Below are positions 33,028 through 46,308 of a DNA stretch of 64,000 bases, one piece after another. The number at the start of each line of letters is the position of its first letter. Positions within the stretch are counted from its first letter, which is position 1. A program made the position numbers and the translations under genes. Under the pieces are notes generated by a model. That model searched no databases. It was given only the letters and a program-made list of their open reading frames with translations, and was not told the DNA's origin. Source of the DNA: Allolobophora icterica (Eukaryota > Annelida > Clitellata > Crassiclitellata > Lumbricidae); assembly GCA_963556255.1 (NCBI GenBank), contig OY744610.1, positions 14,770,419-14,834,418 on the forward strand, written 5' to 3'.

Positions 33028-36000
33028 AACCGAAGATGTTTCAACCGTCATCGTTGGCACGTGTCAGATTCATCCTAGAATGCACAGAGATGTTTTTGAT
33101 TCTATGCAATTTGACATTCTGTCTCCAAGGCAAACGCTTATGCATAGTTTTCAGTGTGGCAGTTCTGCTGAATTCTACATCGAACCCATAAATTCATGTA
33201 TTGACGACCACGATATAATGAAATTTTGGACAAATTACCTGGCCTTCATAGGAGACATTCCAGTTTTACCAGCTGATTTCCGTGGCTTAGTGGACACAAT
33301 ATGCTGTTTCCAGATTGTGCCCTACTCTGATTATCCAGGGTATGTTAGTCTTCTGCATGTTGGGGAAATGGTGTATAATTGGCACTGCAAAAAATTTCAG
33401 TTTCATACGACTAACAAATACTATTTAGTTAGATACGAGACCCCTTTAACATTATATCACCGCAATTATACCGACCAACCAGAAACGTTCGGTCCAGCGG
33501 TTAAGTGCATTTCCGAAAATAGTGACCGAGTTCCATCCTATTGGTGCCCACAGTGGCCAAAAGAGGCACAAAATTGGCTGTTTCGACGAAGAAATTACGG
33601 ATGGCCTACATCTGACAACATCCGCGATGTAGTACAGAATGGTTGTCATGTTGTATTTGCAAAGCATCCTGCTTGCAGAAAAGATGAACGCCAGTGGAGG
33701 CTGTCGTTTTCTAGTGCTGAACTAATATTAATTCAGAGCTGGACTCCAGTTCAGCAGATTGTCTATCACATGCTAAGATTCTTTGCGAAAAGTGAACTAA
33801 TCAAAAAAGATTGTCCAAAGGAAGATGAAGTTCTCTGTACATACCATTTCAAAACACTGATGCTGTGGTCCTGTGAAGAGATGTCACAAGAATGGTGGAA
33901 AGCCTCGCCTGTTGTTGAAATATGCTGTAATTTATTGCGAAAGCTATCAGAATGGCTAAAGAAAGGATATTATCCGAACTATTTTATTTCTCAGGCAAAC
34001 TTGCTTCATGAAGGCATGAACCAGAAAATAATTGATGAGACTATTAGCCGTTTGAATGAGTTCTGCCATTTTTACAGTCTTAGTTTTTGGTTTTTGCTTA
34101 AGTACATAAAGCCAATCTCACAGAAAATGGTTACTTTGGAAGATAGAATCGAGCCTGAGATAGATGCTGGATATTGCATGTCGCGTATATGCGAAATAAT
34201 GGATGCCAGGAAACTTGGAAACTTTGACTTACGGTTTTCATACGGATTCTGGCATTGTGTTCTGCACACTTTTCCTAAGCAAATACTGGAAACAGGTTAT
34301 ATGTTCCATTACTTTTTAAATGAAGTTTGTCTTTTGAGGGATCATAGAAAAGAAAAAGTTGAACAAGGGTTATGTCTAGCTACTGTGGAGTTCTCATCAA
34401 GGTTTCCGCAGTTTGGAAAAGTGTTATACATTTTGCATTCCGCCAATGCATTAGAATTTAAGCAAATTACATACGATAGCGACATATTTACTGAATTTAT
34501 TAAAGAAATTACATGGCTACCGAAAGTCGTGAGGTCTAAGCATCATAACTTTCCAAAACCCAATGAAAAAAGTCTCGACAGGAGAGTAGTACTATTCTTG
34601 AGAGCTCAAGATCTCATGGAAAATTTAGCTGGGTTAAATAGTCCTGAGGAATTTAAGCTGTTATCTCAGTTGTCAAAAGAGCTTCTTAGAAACGCGTTAT
34701 ATTGTGCTGATACTAAGTCGAGTGCTAACAGAGGCGTGGCTTTGGTTTACATGGCGGCCCTTCATTTTTCAGAATCGGATTACGAGACTGCCATAGACTT
34801 CTGCTCGACATTTCTCGACACTAAAACACCTGGTCACGATGATGATAATTGTAATGACGAGGAGGAGGTGGAAGAGAAACAGAAGGAGAAGAAAGAAACG
34901 CTGAAAGCAGACTGTTCGTTTTGGTTTTCGCAAACGGACTACAGGATTGCCATAGACTTCTCTTCGACAATTTTCAACAGAAAAAGACCTGGTCATGATT
35001 ATGGTAGATATGATGAACTGCAGGAGTTGGAAGAGGAAGTAAAGGAGAAGAAAGAATCGCTAAATGCAAGATGTTTTCTTCACTTATCGGAATCGGATTA
35101 CAGAGACCTCGCTTCGAAAGCTAATATTAGTCAACCGCCTGGTTATTACGAGGCAGAGGAAAAAGAGAATGAGAAAGAAACGGTGAATCCAGGATGTTTT
35201 CTTCATTTTTCTGATTCGGATTACGAGATTGCCTTAAACTTCTCTTCGAGAATTTTTAATAGACAAACACCTGGACATGATGATGATACGCATGATGACC
35301 AGGAGACGGTGGAGGAGGAAGAAACGCGGAATGCAAGATGTGTGCTTCATTTATCGGAATCGGATTACAAGAACGCCAAAGATCTTTTTAGGAAGGTTTT
35401 CATCAATCAACCGCCTGGTTATTATGAGGCAGAGGAAAAAGAAGAGAAAGAAACAATTAATGCAGGATGTTTGTTTTACATTGACGATGTGGCTACAATT
35501 GTTGGATTTTACTTGATTTTTAGGCGGATTCATGATAATTTTCAGTACAATAGGAAACGGTGTCTTCTTGATTTGCGCCTCTCACCAGAAGTTTTTGCTC
35601 ACTATTATTTTAATAACTTCCTCAACTCAAAGAAGGTTCAAAGCTTTTCGACAAAAATACGATTTGCAACCCCCAACATTTCCGATGGATGAAATTTTTA
35701 CGGCTATGACAAACAGAAAATCTTTGGTATTGTCAAAAGGTACAGGTAGTGTTGTACGCGTCTATCAAAGAACCGATCCAATAAACGATTTAGAAGCGCT
35801 CAATAGAACCTGTTTTGCAAATGAATTCGACATAATTCAATTGCTCTTGGAATATTCTTTAGAAAATATGACGTCATTTTATAAAGGTATCTGCAAGGAC
35901 TTTGGTATTCACTGCAATGCAGCTGATTGTTACCGTGCTGCGTATCTATACAAGTGTCGTAAATATCCAGAGGTCTTGCAGTTATGTGGAGGAATTCTTG

Positions 36001-36437
36001 GTGAGCCAGATCTGCAGAGGAACTTGGAGTTATATACATTTGCAAATGTTGTGGTGGTGCCACCGCTTGATTCGTATTTCGACCGAGATTTCCAATGTTT
36101 GCTTGGATTGCACACACTTGTTTGCTATTTATCGCCACTGAATGAAGATTTGTGCAAACTAGAATTCACAGCTCAGTCGAAGTTCCAGCAATATTTTGCC
36201 AGAGCTTTTTATTCTATGAAGTGTCAACTTTCTGCATTTTTATGTTACCATTATGTTCAGAAATGCCATTATTTTCTAGGAAGACATTTCCTAGCAAGAT
36301 ATTTGAGGGTGAGAATTCTAATCGACTGCAATCACTCAAACTCAGAGGTATTGTTCGAATTTAAGAAATTGAAAAGCCATCTTCCATTTGAACACATCAT
36401 TCGTTGCTTTCTTGAACAAAAACTTCGACGACTATAG
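33028..36437 (+). pseudogene. Mab-21/cGAS-like + TPR-like protein, copy B (expanded, frameshifted)
   Basis: The exon starts after the acceptor TTTTTGTATTCAG. The codon equivalent to the ATG of copies A and C is ACC (33029-33031); the first in-frame ATG is at 33080, still upstream of CGSSAEFYIEPINSCIDDHD, which holds the GS pair and acidic DHD. YWCPQWPKEAQNW, GCHVVFAKHPAC, RLSFSSAELILIQSW and the TYHFKTLMLWSCEE helix follow. Between about 34750 and 35470 one helical unit is repeated five times with acidic linkers. A net 4-bp insertion near 35603-35612, compared with copy C, shifts the frame; the C terminus (QPPTFPMDEI to the stop at 36437) is open in the new frame. Either a young pseudogene or a gene truncated near residue 870. 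Orientation is opposite to copies A and C. Confidence 0.8.
34750..35470 (+). repeat. Five-fold tandem coding repeat in copy B
   Basis: Units of about 120-160 bp each encode LHxSESDYxxAxD, then an FN/IN-x-PPG or PGHD stretch, an E/K-rich linker and NAxC. Copies A and C have a single unit (LHFATTEYQ to SLNAGC in C). The frame is kept through all five. Confidence 0.88.
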
Positions 36438-36488
36438 AACCTTAATTATAAGACACCATAAAGTAGATTGCGATTAATGTAAATATGC

Positions 36489-36494
36489 AATAAA
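36489..36494 (+). terminator. Candidate poly(A) signal of copy B
   Basis: AATAAA lies about 50 bp after the stop codon of copy B, within TATGCAATAAACTAAAATAT. Confidence 0.5.
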
Positions 36495-38974
36495 CTAAAA
36501 TATACGCAAGTGATGACGCTAATTCCAGACTATAATTGCCTGGCTGTAACCATCCCTTGATGGCTGAGCCGTTTGTCTGTCATCCAGACTTCAACTTTCC
36601 TCAAAGGATTTCGGATGGACCATGGATTCTGTCACCACAAATATTATGTCAAGACACTGATCCGTTGTGCAGTTTTGTCGCAGAGCTGACCACATCGCAC
36701 ATTGTTAATGTTTGTCTTCGAATACGCTTAATTCAAATATAATTCATTTAATTTTTTTAATACGAATTTAATTCAAATACGTAGGCTAGAAGTGGCGGAC
36801 ATCATTTCGCTGGTAGTGACGCCTAAGAACTATTTGGGCTCGAGCCGCACATTATGGAGGAATTATTTTTACAACCCACTGGTTACTGTTAATGGTTACT
36901 TTTGAAAGTAGCGCAAAGGGTTGAAAATAGTTCTCCACGTGATCGATTTTGAACTCTTGAAGACGTTTTAAACCACTTGACGGTTTCGAATCGTAAATTA
37001 CAGAGCTTTATGAAGTCGCCAAACATTGTACAGGAAATCTAGAAAATTGGGCGATTTCTATGATTTTTCGTAAGAAAGACAATTTTATTTGTCGGTTCAG
37101 AAAGTTGCGCATCAGAGTCGCCATAATAATAAGCCACGAGCTTGTAACACGATGAACTGATTTTTCGATGTGCCTTACTAGGGTCCAACTCTAATGTGCA
37201 AATGTTCTTTGGCAGACTTCTTAATTAAAACACGGAATAGCATGATAATGACTCTTTAATGGGTTTTATCAGAATCTCTGATAAGTTGTCCGTGTACTGA
37301 ATAACTTATTACCTCTTTCGTGTTTAAATAATTGTTTTTTTTATTCGGGCTGTAGGTTGAATGTTTTGGCAAAAGTTTTTCTATTGAAAGCTGTCAAATT
37401 GGTTGTTTTCTCTACTCTTTTGAACGATACACCTAGTGAATGTTTGCCAATGTACGCATGATAATCATGTGTACTTTGTAATCGAGCTCCTCCCGTGAGT
37501 CTCTCTTGTAGTCACGCTGCATAAATTTGCAATTACTATTACGTCTAGGCAAACAGGATGTCACTATATATACGTGATAATTTTGAACAGTATGATAAAA
37601 TATTATATCGTTGAAGGCAATCAATTCTATGCAGTGTAAATGCGGAAGTATCTATATCACGTGCTGTTTCTCAACTTTGGAGCTAGAGATTAGGCCTACA
37701 CAGACCGGGTTGTATTTCAATGCCTCGTATCTAGCAGGAAAATGATGTAGAGTTAGCCTTATTGGTAATCGAGAGATATGCTACTCTTTTACATCCTTGT
37801 AATAATTTCACCTTGTTATCGGCAAACAATAAAACTGTGCGTATCTAGGCCTTGTTTAAGGTCATCCGGCTTCTGTTGCAGAGGTCATACGCACGTCCAA
37901 ATGCAGATTGAGTTTGCAGTGCTATATAGGCCTACTATATTCTTTCGTCGACTTCTGTTGAAGTCTGGCATTAAATCCAGCTTTATACCCCTAGGTGCTG
38001 ACTTTCGTCGACATGCCGCTTCACCCCTTGGTTTGGATCTCTGTCGACAGCCCCCTCGAAACTGTTAAGTAATGTGGTTGATTAGCGTTCAATTTTTTAT
38101 AAACTGTTGGCCCTAATTTGAAACAATCCATTCCTGCGCAAGAAGCCGATGTAAGATTGGACACTAATTTGGAGCTGTTCATGTTGAACTACAAATGAAT
38201 CTTTGTGAGCTAAAATAATGAATTCGCTAGTGAATTTGCGCCCTCTCAAACCTAGATCACAAGTAACCCGAAAACGTATTTATATTTATTGGGATGGTTT
38301 CCTAGTGGGATAAATCGAAGCAAAATAATGGCATGATGTAGCCTATATTATTGTCATTAGGTTACCACTGAGAAGCCTTTCTGAATTTGCCTGTTAAACT
38401 GAAAATGTAGAACTACCTCCGAGTCGTTTACAATCGGAAATCACTGGTGTTATGGTGTGAATTCTAAATATTCTATCAACAGTTTGCAGGAGACTCAGTC
38501 CTGTTCCAGGTTAGTTTCAAAAAGAACGAGAAATGTTTCTCCATTAGTAGCGTGCTAGATTAAAAATTTGATTAAAACGACCCAAAGAAGGACCAATCAG
38601 ATCCATGAGTTAGATTATTATAGGAACACGAGGTCAATCATCCAAGCTGTAAAACGTAGGCGTCGAATCAAACTCACCATCAGACTGATCAGATGAAAGT
38701 CGTATACGAACAAACATCCAGACCAAACTTACAACCATTTTAATTATCGAGCATCGTAAAAGGTAGTAAATGAATTTAAAAATCCTTAGCCTAATACTAT
38801 CTCTTAAGGATCTACGAACTGAATAGGCCTCGTTCTGATTCTTTTTACAGATCGAGTTCTTCAGGCTAATGATTACAGTTTGCACTGATGCTGCTGCTGT
38901 CTAAAACAAGCTGAATAAACGAAGTCACAGTGAATTTGATGTGTAAATCACAATGCCTACTACCTAGTCTTAAC
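36495..38974. other. Intergenic, nothing recognised
   Basis: This is AT-rich DNA with two TAGGCCTA octamers (about 37691 and 37928). No coding frame shows family motifs. Confidence 0.45.
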
Positions 38975-39090
38975 AGAAACCGGAATATCGTAATCGTAAT
39001 CGTAAACTCCAAACTTCTAAAAGGCCACTCAAAAGCCAAGCGCAGGGCACCAGTATATTCACGAGTATGAATTGGTTTTTCAAAAAGCAA
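38975..39090 (-). repeat. SINE-like 3' end, minus strand
   Basis: Read on the minus strand, CTCGTGAATATACTGGTGCC, GCGCTTGGCTTTTGAGTGGC and a TTACGATTACGATTACGATA tail match 165-258 in order. Confidence 0.6.
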
Positions 39091-39254
39091 TGCTCTTAGT
39101 AGCAGTCTGATTTTAAAACACGATGCATGTTTTTCGAGGAGCCAATGGAGGAGATATTCAGTCACTGGAAGTACATGCTCCAGATTCACGGTGTATTCTA
39201 ATTCTAGCCACGGAATGTGGAGATTTCTACGGCTTTGTTGGCCTAAGCTTTATT

Positions 39255-39303
<49 letters not shown>

Positions 39304-39420
39304 CAATCAATCAATCCTTTTTATTGAAGCCATTTGAAGTACAAGGAAAATACAACGTAAAGTTTGAACTTTGGCAACAAGAGGAGACCCAAAAGGGATC
39401 TTGATCCCGCTTAGTAGGGC
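39255..39420 (-). repeat. LINE 3' end with (ATTG)n tail, minus strand
   Basis: An (AATC)n run, TTTTTATTGAAGCC, and AAAAGGGATCTTGATCCCGC (a GGGATC hairpin) occur in the same order at 53545-53760. Read on the minus strand this is a hairpin-bearing 3' end followed by an (ATTG)n tail, typical of a non-LTR retrotransposon. Confidence 0.6.
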
Positions 39421-39888
39421 CACCTAGTTAACATTTATCGTAATACAAGTAAATGGCAGCACAATCAATACTTTTAACGGTAACATCGATCAAGTTATAT
39501 GATCAGCAGGTAAAAGAACCAATGATAGAACTCTTAACTAAAGAACTTAACAATCAGTACACATGGATTCCAACTAAGGTATACAGTTCAATTTTCATTA
39601 GTTAAAAAGAGATGAAGAAAAAAACAAAAAAACAAAAAAACAACAGTGCCTGTATAATAAACACATAATGCAGTGTGTTAGATAGTGACGTAGTTAAGCT
39701 TTTCGACCGATACCATCTTAGTGTAGAGTTATGGTGTCTCAGTGTTGTGTCTCCGTCTGGAGAACTGTTGTGTTTTCGGAACCTGACGAGTTTAGTCTCG
39801 TTGAGATTGGCTGGTCTCCTCGGTTGTGTTGCTGACGGAGAAGTCTGTTTCTGCCGTGAGGTTTCGTCGCCTGCTGGGCTGACACTGT

Positions 39889-40295
39889 CTTGTAAGCAGG
39901 GTCGTAGCCAGACTTCAATTCAAGAGGAGGCAACTACTGCTTTTCAAAACTTGTATGCAGTGGCAGCGATCTTGTTTGAGAGGTGACAGGGAAATTTTTC
40001 AGCGGCCGAAGGGCGGTCGCAACAACCTCTGAGAATTTCTGAATTTCGCTCTGAGAATTTCTTAAATTTATGTTACGAAAAAAGTTGATGACCTTTTTTA
40101 GTCATTAACACATTCGATGACTTTTTTCTCGGGGGCTAAAGACACAAATCAAGAGGAGGCAACATCCACCTCTGCTGGTGTGTACTTGAGGATGCAGGGC
40201 TATTACCCATGGAAAATTTTTAAATCCACAAAACCAATAGGAGGCAAATGCCTCCTCTTGCCTGCATGTAGCTACGCCTATAATATTCTTGCAAG
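39889..40295. mobile_element. Possible hAT-type MITE
   Basis: CAGGGTCGTAGCC at 39897 and an inverted CGTAGC / AAGAGGAGGCA pair near 40240-40280 suggest inverted ends. The flanks CTTGTAAG (39889-39896) and CTTGCAAG (40288-40295) would be an 8-bp target duplication with one mismatch. The right terminus is eroded. AAGAGGAGGCAAC also recurs internally at about 40150. Confidence 0.45.
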
Positions 40296-41839
40296 GTATC
40301 TCTTCGCTTTCTGCTGTAGGCCTACATATTCTCTATTAAATCAAATTTTTATCTAACGCCACTTCTTTCTATCTCCCTAGACAAATTGGCTGACAAAAAT
40401 TATATATGAAATATGCGCAAAACTGTATATTTTATTGGACCGTATTGGTGTATTTGATTTTATGCGTAAATGCCTTTTTTGTAGCAGGTGTGTGTGAGTT
40501 GTTAACCATTTCTTTCTATCACAACCAGAGGCGGCCATTGACAGTTTTGTGCTATATGCCGCTATAGGCAAGCTGCAGGACAAAAATGCCGCCTCCTACT
40601 AAACTCATATATTTCCATACAATTTCTTATTAACTAATTATACTATTTTTTATTTTGCTGGATTTTGCTGCCCCTTGAGAAATCCCGCTCTAGGCAGCCG
40701 CCTACATTGCCTTAACCAGGGAGTTATTTGAAACCTTGAGATCTACGGTTGGTTGCATGATATTGACCTTCATATGGCTTAGATCCGCGACTCGGATGAA
40801 AGACAAGAGACTGCCAATGGATGATTTAACGAGTTAACTTCTCGCTGCCAGTGATGTGTCACATCTTTTAGGCACAGTGAATTCCTCCTTGTACGCTCAA
40901 CTGAAGTTGGTTAGTGAAACATAAGCGAGGACAGACCATCAGTCACTTACTGAACTTATCTGTGGCCAACAAAAAACTGAGAACCTACAACTTCCTAGTC
41001 CTTTCCGCTAAGCTTAATTTAATGGAGGAGCAGCAATCCTAATGATGAAAGACAACAATTAAGTGATAATAAAGATAACTATTAAAACAATATTCATAAA
41101 TGTAATTATTATAATTATGATATAATGGCAGAGAGCCGGCAGAGGAGAAGATGATAATGACGGTTATGATGACAGTTAAAATTATGAGTATAAAGATAAT
41201 AAAACCGACAGCGAAACCTACAGCTACAATGACAATGAATGTCAATAATAATATTGATAATGTATATATTGTATGTATGTAACTGTGTATGTTTGTATGC
41301 ATGTATGTATGTACACTAGCTGTATGTATACGTAGCCGAGGGGTTTTATGTTAAATGTTTCTTGGATGTAGATCGGACACGCTCAAGCACACATGCACAC
41401 GCACACAGAGTCGATGTTTATTCAAACAATGATGATACACGCTAGGACCTCGTGTCCCGGTTGACAAACGGGACATGAGTCCTGCTTAAGCTGGCAGCCA
41501 TGTGACCAACGTGTTTGTTCCTGATCTCTGCATTCTGTGCATCTGTCCTGTCTGTTACAATGGATAAATATGGCCTTATGGCGAACATCATATACATGTA
41601 TACTCGGCATGCTTGTGTGTAGTCTGTCTGCGCATGCATATGCCAACTCCCTCATTCTTCCCCCACTTCCACACTCCCTACACCCTAAAGGGTGTTTATG
41701 ATGACCAGTTCAGACTCGATCTTGATGCAGGCCTACATCTACATATATAATTATATAATGTATGTATTACTGTATGTATAAATATGTATGATTGAATGTA
41801 TGTATCAGGCATGTATCAGGCATGAATGTATGTATCAGA
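40296..41839. other. Intergenic with short microsatellites
   Basis: This includes an ATGT-type run at about 41270-41335 and a GC-containing stretch (40505-40720, with GGCGGC and GCCGCCT ends) that may be an old hAT-like repeat. No gene is recognised. Confidence 0.4.
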
Positions 41840-42095
41840 CTTACACAGACCTGCTGGTCTGTGTAAGTCCTTTCGGCGCCTTGTGACCGGAGGGTTGCAT
41901 GTTCGAATCCCACTCTAGTCGCTGCGTACGGACCTTGGGCAAGTCCTTCACTCGCAATTGCTCGTGGCGCTTCGGCGTGAAAATTCCGGCACAGTATACC
42001 AATGCTGTAGTCGGGAGCGCCTCTGAGTAGTAGTAGACTTCGAGAGGCGCTATAGAAATATCCGGAATAAATAAATAAATAAAATAAATAAATGC
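41840..42095 (+). mobile_element. tRNA-derived SINE
   Basis: A B box lies in GCATGTTCGAATCCC (about 41899). A core GGACCTTGGGCAAGTCCTTC, like the central region of V-type SINEs, follows. The 3' part is GAGAGGCGCTATAGAAATAT, ending in an (AAAT)n tail. No A box is clear in the head, which has a GACCTGCTGGTCTGTGTAAG hairpin shared with 42657. Partial copies occur at 31262 and 23925. Confidence 0.7.
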
Positions 42096-45000
42096 ATAAT
42101 GATAATGATGACACGAAGAATGAATTGCAAGTGATAATAGTTAAGATGACTGACGTGTGGTTTCTCACAATTTTCAGTTTCCATTTCTTGTTCTACTCTA
42201 TTACTCTGTTGGTGTTTTCGTCAATCGTTACAAATCTTCGAAATTAATATTTCTGTTATTTTACATTTTACATGTAGCCAGTGTTTTGCTGACAGTTAAG
42301 AGAAATAGCCTACGTTTTCCATTGAGATCTAAACATAGTAACAATACATGCCTCTCTCATTTTGGAAGAGGAAAGAAGTCTCCCTTGGATTTAATTAATT
42401 AATCTTAGTGTAGGCCTATTAGTGGGCCATGGGTGAAGATTTGATTTCTTTTGGGTCACTGAGGCACTGCGTCGTTGTAGCGAAAGCAGAAAGTTGAAAA
42501 GTTCTTGTATGGATCAGTTGTCCTTGTGTTTTCAATACGTCGATGGTTCAGCTGAGATGGACGCTGGATGTCTTCATTTCTGTACACTCAGTGATCTATG
42601 CATAAAGAACTAGACTGTAATAACGGTCCATATTACCTCTGTTGGTTTTTGACAGGCAGACGACCTGCTGGTCTGTGTAAGTCCTTGCTCCACTTACGAA
42701 CTTGAATTGAATCATGCAAAGTGGAAATCGTTGACGCTTACAAGGCATAGCACCAAAAATAAGTGACATCTTTTGAATCATGAAAAGAAAACAGAACTAA
42801 AATATTTCATGAGTCGTAAGTTGTTTCGTGTGCGACATGTGAACAACATTGAATTTTGACCCGCATGCGTGGCTTTGCTAATCTGTAAAATGTTCTAACT
42901 CCAGCTCTTAGTTAGACAACTTAGACACTGGGGAAGGTGTCTGGTTTAGCAGAATTTTACTGATAATTCTGAGAACAGAGCAATATAACATTCTTCTGCT
43001 AAAATATCCGAACTCTTCGGCCTGATGCAGAACTAATATTTTCACCTAATTCCTGGACAGGCCTTTCTAGATATCCGATAAGTTGGCCGTGGCCCAGCGC
43101 CTTTGAGGGTTTCTGCAAGACACCATCGAATCAGAGAAGCAAGCAAAACACATTAGGCAGCGTTTGGATCAAAATTTAACTTATGTCTACATTTTAACCA
43201 AAGGAAGTTTCATGCATTTGATAAAAAAAATTACATTTTAAACAAACAAGGTCACTCAATCAATATTCGTTTATTGCAGAAATTCCAGTTGAAACAAACG
43301 CAACAGGATTACAGTCTTTAAAAATATAGAAAGCAAACGTGATTAATTCAGATCTAAATTAGGTGTAAGGTGCAAACAGATTTTATGTTCATTTCAGTTT
43401 GAAATCAAACCCTTGAGTTGACATTCTGCCTTCGTAAGCAAAGGAGAAACGGCAACCAGTGTTACTGACATATAACACGAGATTTAACTGTTAATGTAAA
43501 AATACTCTATATATATAGCAAAGTAATAAATCTTCCGAGAACATTGTATGTTCTGTTAAGCAGACTGGCTGACCGATCGCTTATAGGTAACTTCTGCCAA
43601 TAACCAATGCATACGCATTACGCACCTCGGGATTAGTGCAGACTTTAATCGATGCTTTGATAAAGATTCAGTCTACTAGATAGTTCAGTTAATGCCAAAG
43701 ATTACTTTCTATTATATAGTGAGATTACAGTAGATCAATGTACTGCTTATTAAGACGGTGAAAGAGAGTTAATGAAGCAAATCAGTTGGAAGGATTTGTT
43801 TCAAAGAGCAAAGCGGAAGGCAGAGTAGAAATCTCGTGGTGTGGATTCTCTTAACGTGCTATAATAAGTTTATGCCAATCGATAGCATCTTGTTCGTCTG
43901 TCAAAGCGTCTGTAGATAAAAAGAAGATATCAGGCAATATAACTTTGTCCGTCACTTGTATTGGTGAATTAGGTGTTGCATTTTAGGAAATAACAACTTC
44001 GGAATTGCGTCTTTAGATGCGATCTCGCTGACAATATCCTAGAATTCTCCGTTTGTTTTCCTCTTCGTCTTGTTCGTTAGTCCTTTAATCTGGTGTGTTT
44101 GCAGAGTGAAAGGAATTTGACGAGGACACTGATCAGTGATCACAGCATAGACAACACTGTTTAGAATGGCCGATCGAAGCAGACATTCATTATTAATAGT
44201 AGCAACCGTTTTGCTAATACTTACTTCTTTCGGAAAAAAGTGCGCGCAATTTAATTTAGTGTCATCCCCAAAGACACTTTGAATTGTCGGCTTGACTGTT
44301 TACTTTTCTTGCTATATAAAAGCTGACCAAACATCTTTGTATTTCATAATAGCATGTAGCTAGCCTACTAATGTCTCACATTGCATAGTTTTTGAACAAT
44401 TTCAATTTCAAGGAAACCAAACAAACAAACGTTAATATTTCGAATTATGAATCGAGTTTAGCGTAAGCGAGTGTACAGGAGTCGCTTGTCCGAACTCAAC
44501 GCAATTAATCAAACGGGTAATTGTACTCAACGCTTGACAGTTGAAAGAAGAAGGAACGAGGTAAAATCGTCCATTACACAGCAAAATGGTGAAATTAAAT
44601 GTATGTCTCTAAAACGTCGATACATATATTTTCTTTCTGTTCGTTAAGGGTTTGAACTGTTTTATAGCTGACTTTTCAATGCTGCGAGCCGACCACCCAA
44701 TCCTATAGTCGCTTACATCGCAGGATGAGGTAGGTAAGATTTTCCTTTGCTCGAGACCAGCTTAAGGAAACTTACTCTTCCCAACCAGTTCATCTGTTGT
44801 CTTTGAGCTTGGCTTTGTTGTTTTCCGGCTGCAATTATTTTAAGGCTGCATCCAATATAGATGTCTTCGGGTTTCAGTTTGGATAATTGTGGTTTTATAT
44901 TTTCTCTGCCTCCTTGATTTCTGAAAATCAAGTGGGCTAACTTTTGTCAGAGGAGCAAACGGCAGAGGAGCGTGGGGCAGATGATTGTGGGTGAACGATG

Positions 45001-45221
45001 AGATGAGCGGAGGAACGTATAGCTTACTGTATTTTGGATAAAGATCGCTCCAGAATCGAGGTGCAGTTTGGTACATGGATTGCTTAGACAACTTACGATT
45101 ATAAGTAACTGGGAAACTGCCAAGAGTGAGGTTGGAGGATGATCGCAGCTCCTCTACGTTCTCTGTCTGGTTTCTCTGGCAACCGGATTCGGATCTTCTA
45201 CAGACCCTCTGACCAGACACA
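42096..45221. other. Intergenic, nothing recognised
   Basis: A short piece of the 41840 SINE head recurs at about 42657-42692 (GACCTGCTGGTCTGTGTAAG). TCAATCAATATTCGTTTATT at 43257 may be another (ATTG)n-tail end. No gene is supported. Confidence 0.4.
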
Positions 45222-45302
45222 GCCCTCGTGAAGAAGCTGGGACCCCGCGCTTAGCTGTGGAATAGCGCTATATGAATGTGAAATTTGCGATTTACGATGA
45301 TC
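45222..45302 (+). repeat. SINE-like 3' end
   Basis: CCTCGTGAAGAAGCTGGGAC, CGCGCTTAGCTGTG, TAGCGCTATATGAATG and a TTTACGATGA tail follow the order of the family at 165-258. Confidence 0.5.
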
Positions 45303-45646
45303 GGGTATAGAGCGGGGTGGATTTTCGAATCTCGGTCGCGGAAACCCTCCGTTCGTGTTGCCAATCGTTGCTACTTCGCATTTCTTAATAACCTTGGCAT
45401 TTACTCTGAATAACGTTGGCCAATCGGATATGTGGTTGCCACCTATCGAGTAATACGCTATTTACGGGCGAGAATACAGAATATATGCTAAAACCTGAAC
45501 CGATGAATGGCATAAAACTGTCGCTGTATGCAGATGACAGCGCTATCAGGCGTTCCAGCCTCAAACAGGAAGTAAACGCACGTGAACTCCAGCGATACCG
45601 TACCTTGATATAATGAAAAAATTCTTCGATGATTGGGTTTTGAAGG

Positions 45647-46036
45647 TCTCTACGCAGGCCCGGTTCGTCCGTTAGGCAAACTAGGCAGCCGCCTAGGGCC
45701 GCCGATTTTTAGGGGCCGCCTATTTTCCATTTTTTTAAATTATTTAATTATTATTCGCTAGATGGAAGTTTTATAGTGTTGGTTTATAGTGTTGGTTGGT
45801 GTAATAAATCGCGCAGGTGTAACCGTGAAATGCTAAAAGAGGTAGCGACATTCATTTGTGAGGCGAATGACTAAAAAAGGTCATCAACTTTTTTTGTAAG
45901 ATGAAATTCCAAAAAAGATGGACGAAATCGAAATTACCATGACGAAAATCTAAAAATTTCGGACGGTGTCCTAGGGCCGCCGGTTAGCCGGTTTGCCTAG
46001 GGCCGCCAAATGTCTTAAGCCGGGTATGTCTCTACG
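45647..46036. mobile_element. hAT-type MITE inside the LINE
   Basis: A 374-bp element (45655-46028) begins CAGGCCCGGTTCGTCC and ends in AAGCCGGGTATG. It is flanked by the perfect 8-bp repeat TCTCTACG (45647-45654 and 46029-46036). Subterminal CCTAGGGCCGCC motifs occur on both arms in inverted sense. No coding capacity. It shares an internal segment (GACTAAAAAAGGTCATCAAC) with the candidate MITE at 39889, in inverted orientation. Confidence 0.85.
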
Positions 46037-46308
46037 TGTAAGACCGTTGCAGTTTGGTTCCGACGAGGACAAAGGCCAGAAGGAAAACACCATACCTCGA
46101 GTTTGGGACAGCAACCTTGGTCTTAAAAAATCTGTAAAGTTTCTTGGAATGATATTTGACCGACGTCTCGACTGGACGGCACAACTGAACTACATTGTGG
46201 ATCGATACAAGCCTCGCCTCAATCTCATGCCAGCCATGGCTGGCGTCAGCTTGGAAGCCTCAAAAGAGACTTTGTTGATGGTGTACCGGGCAATGATTCG
46301 ATCCTTTA

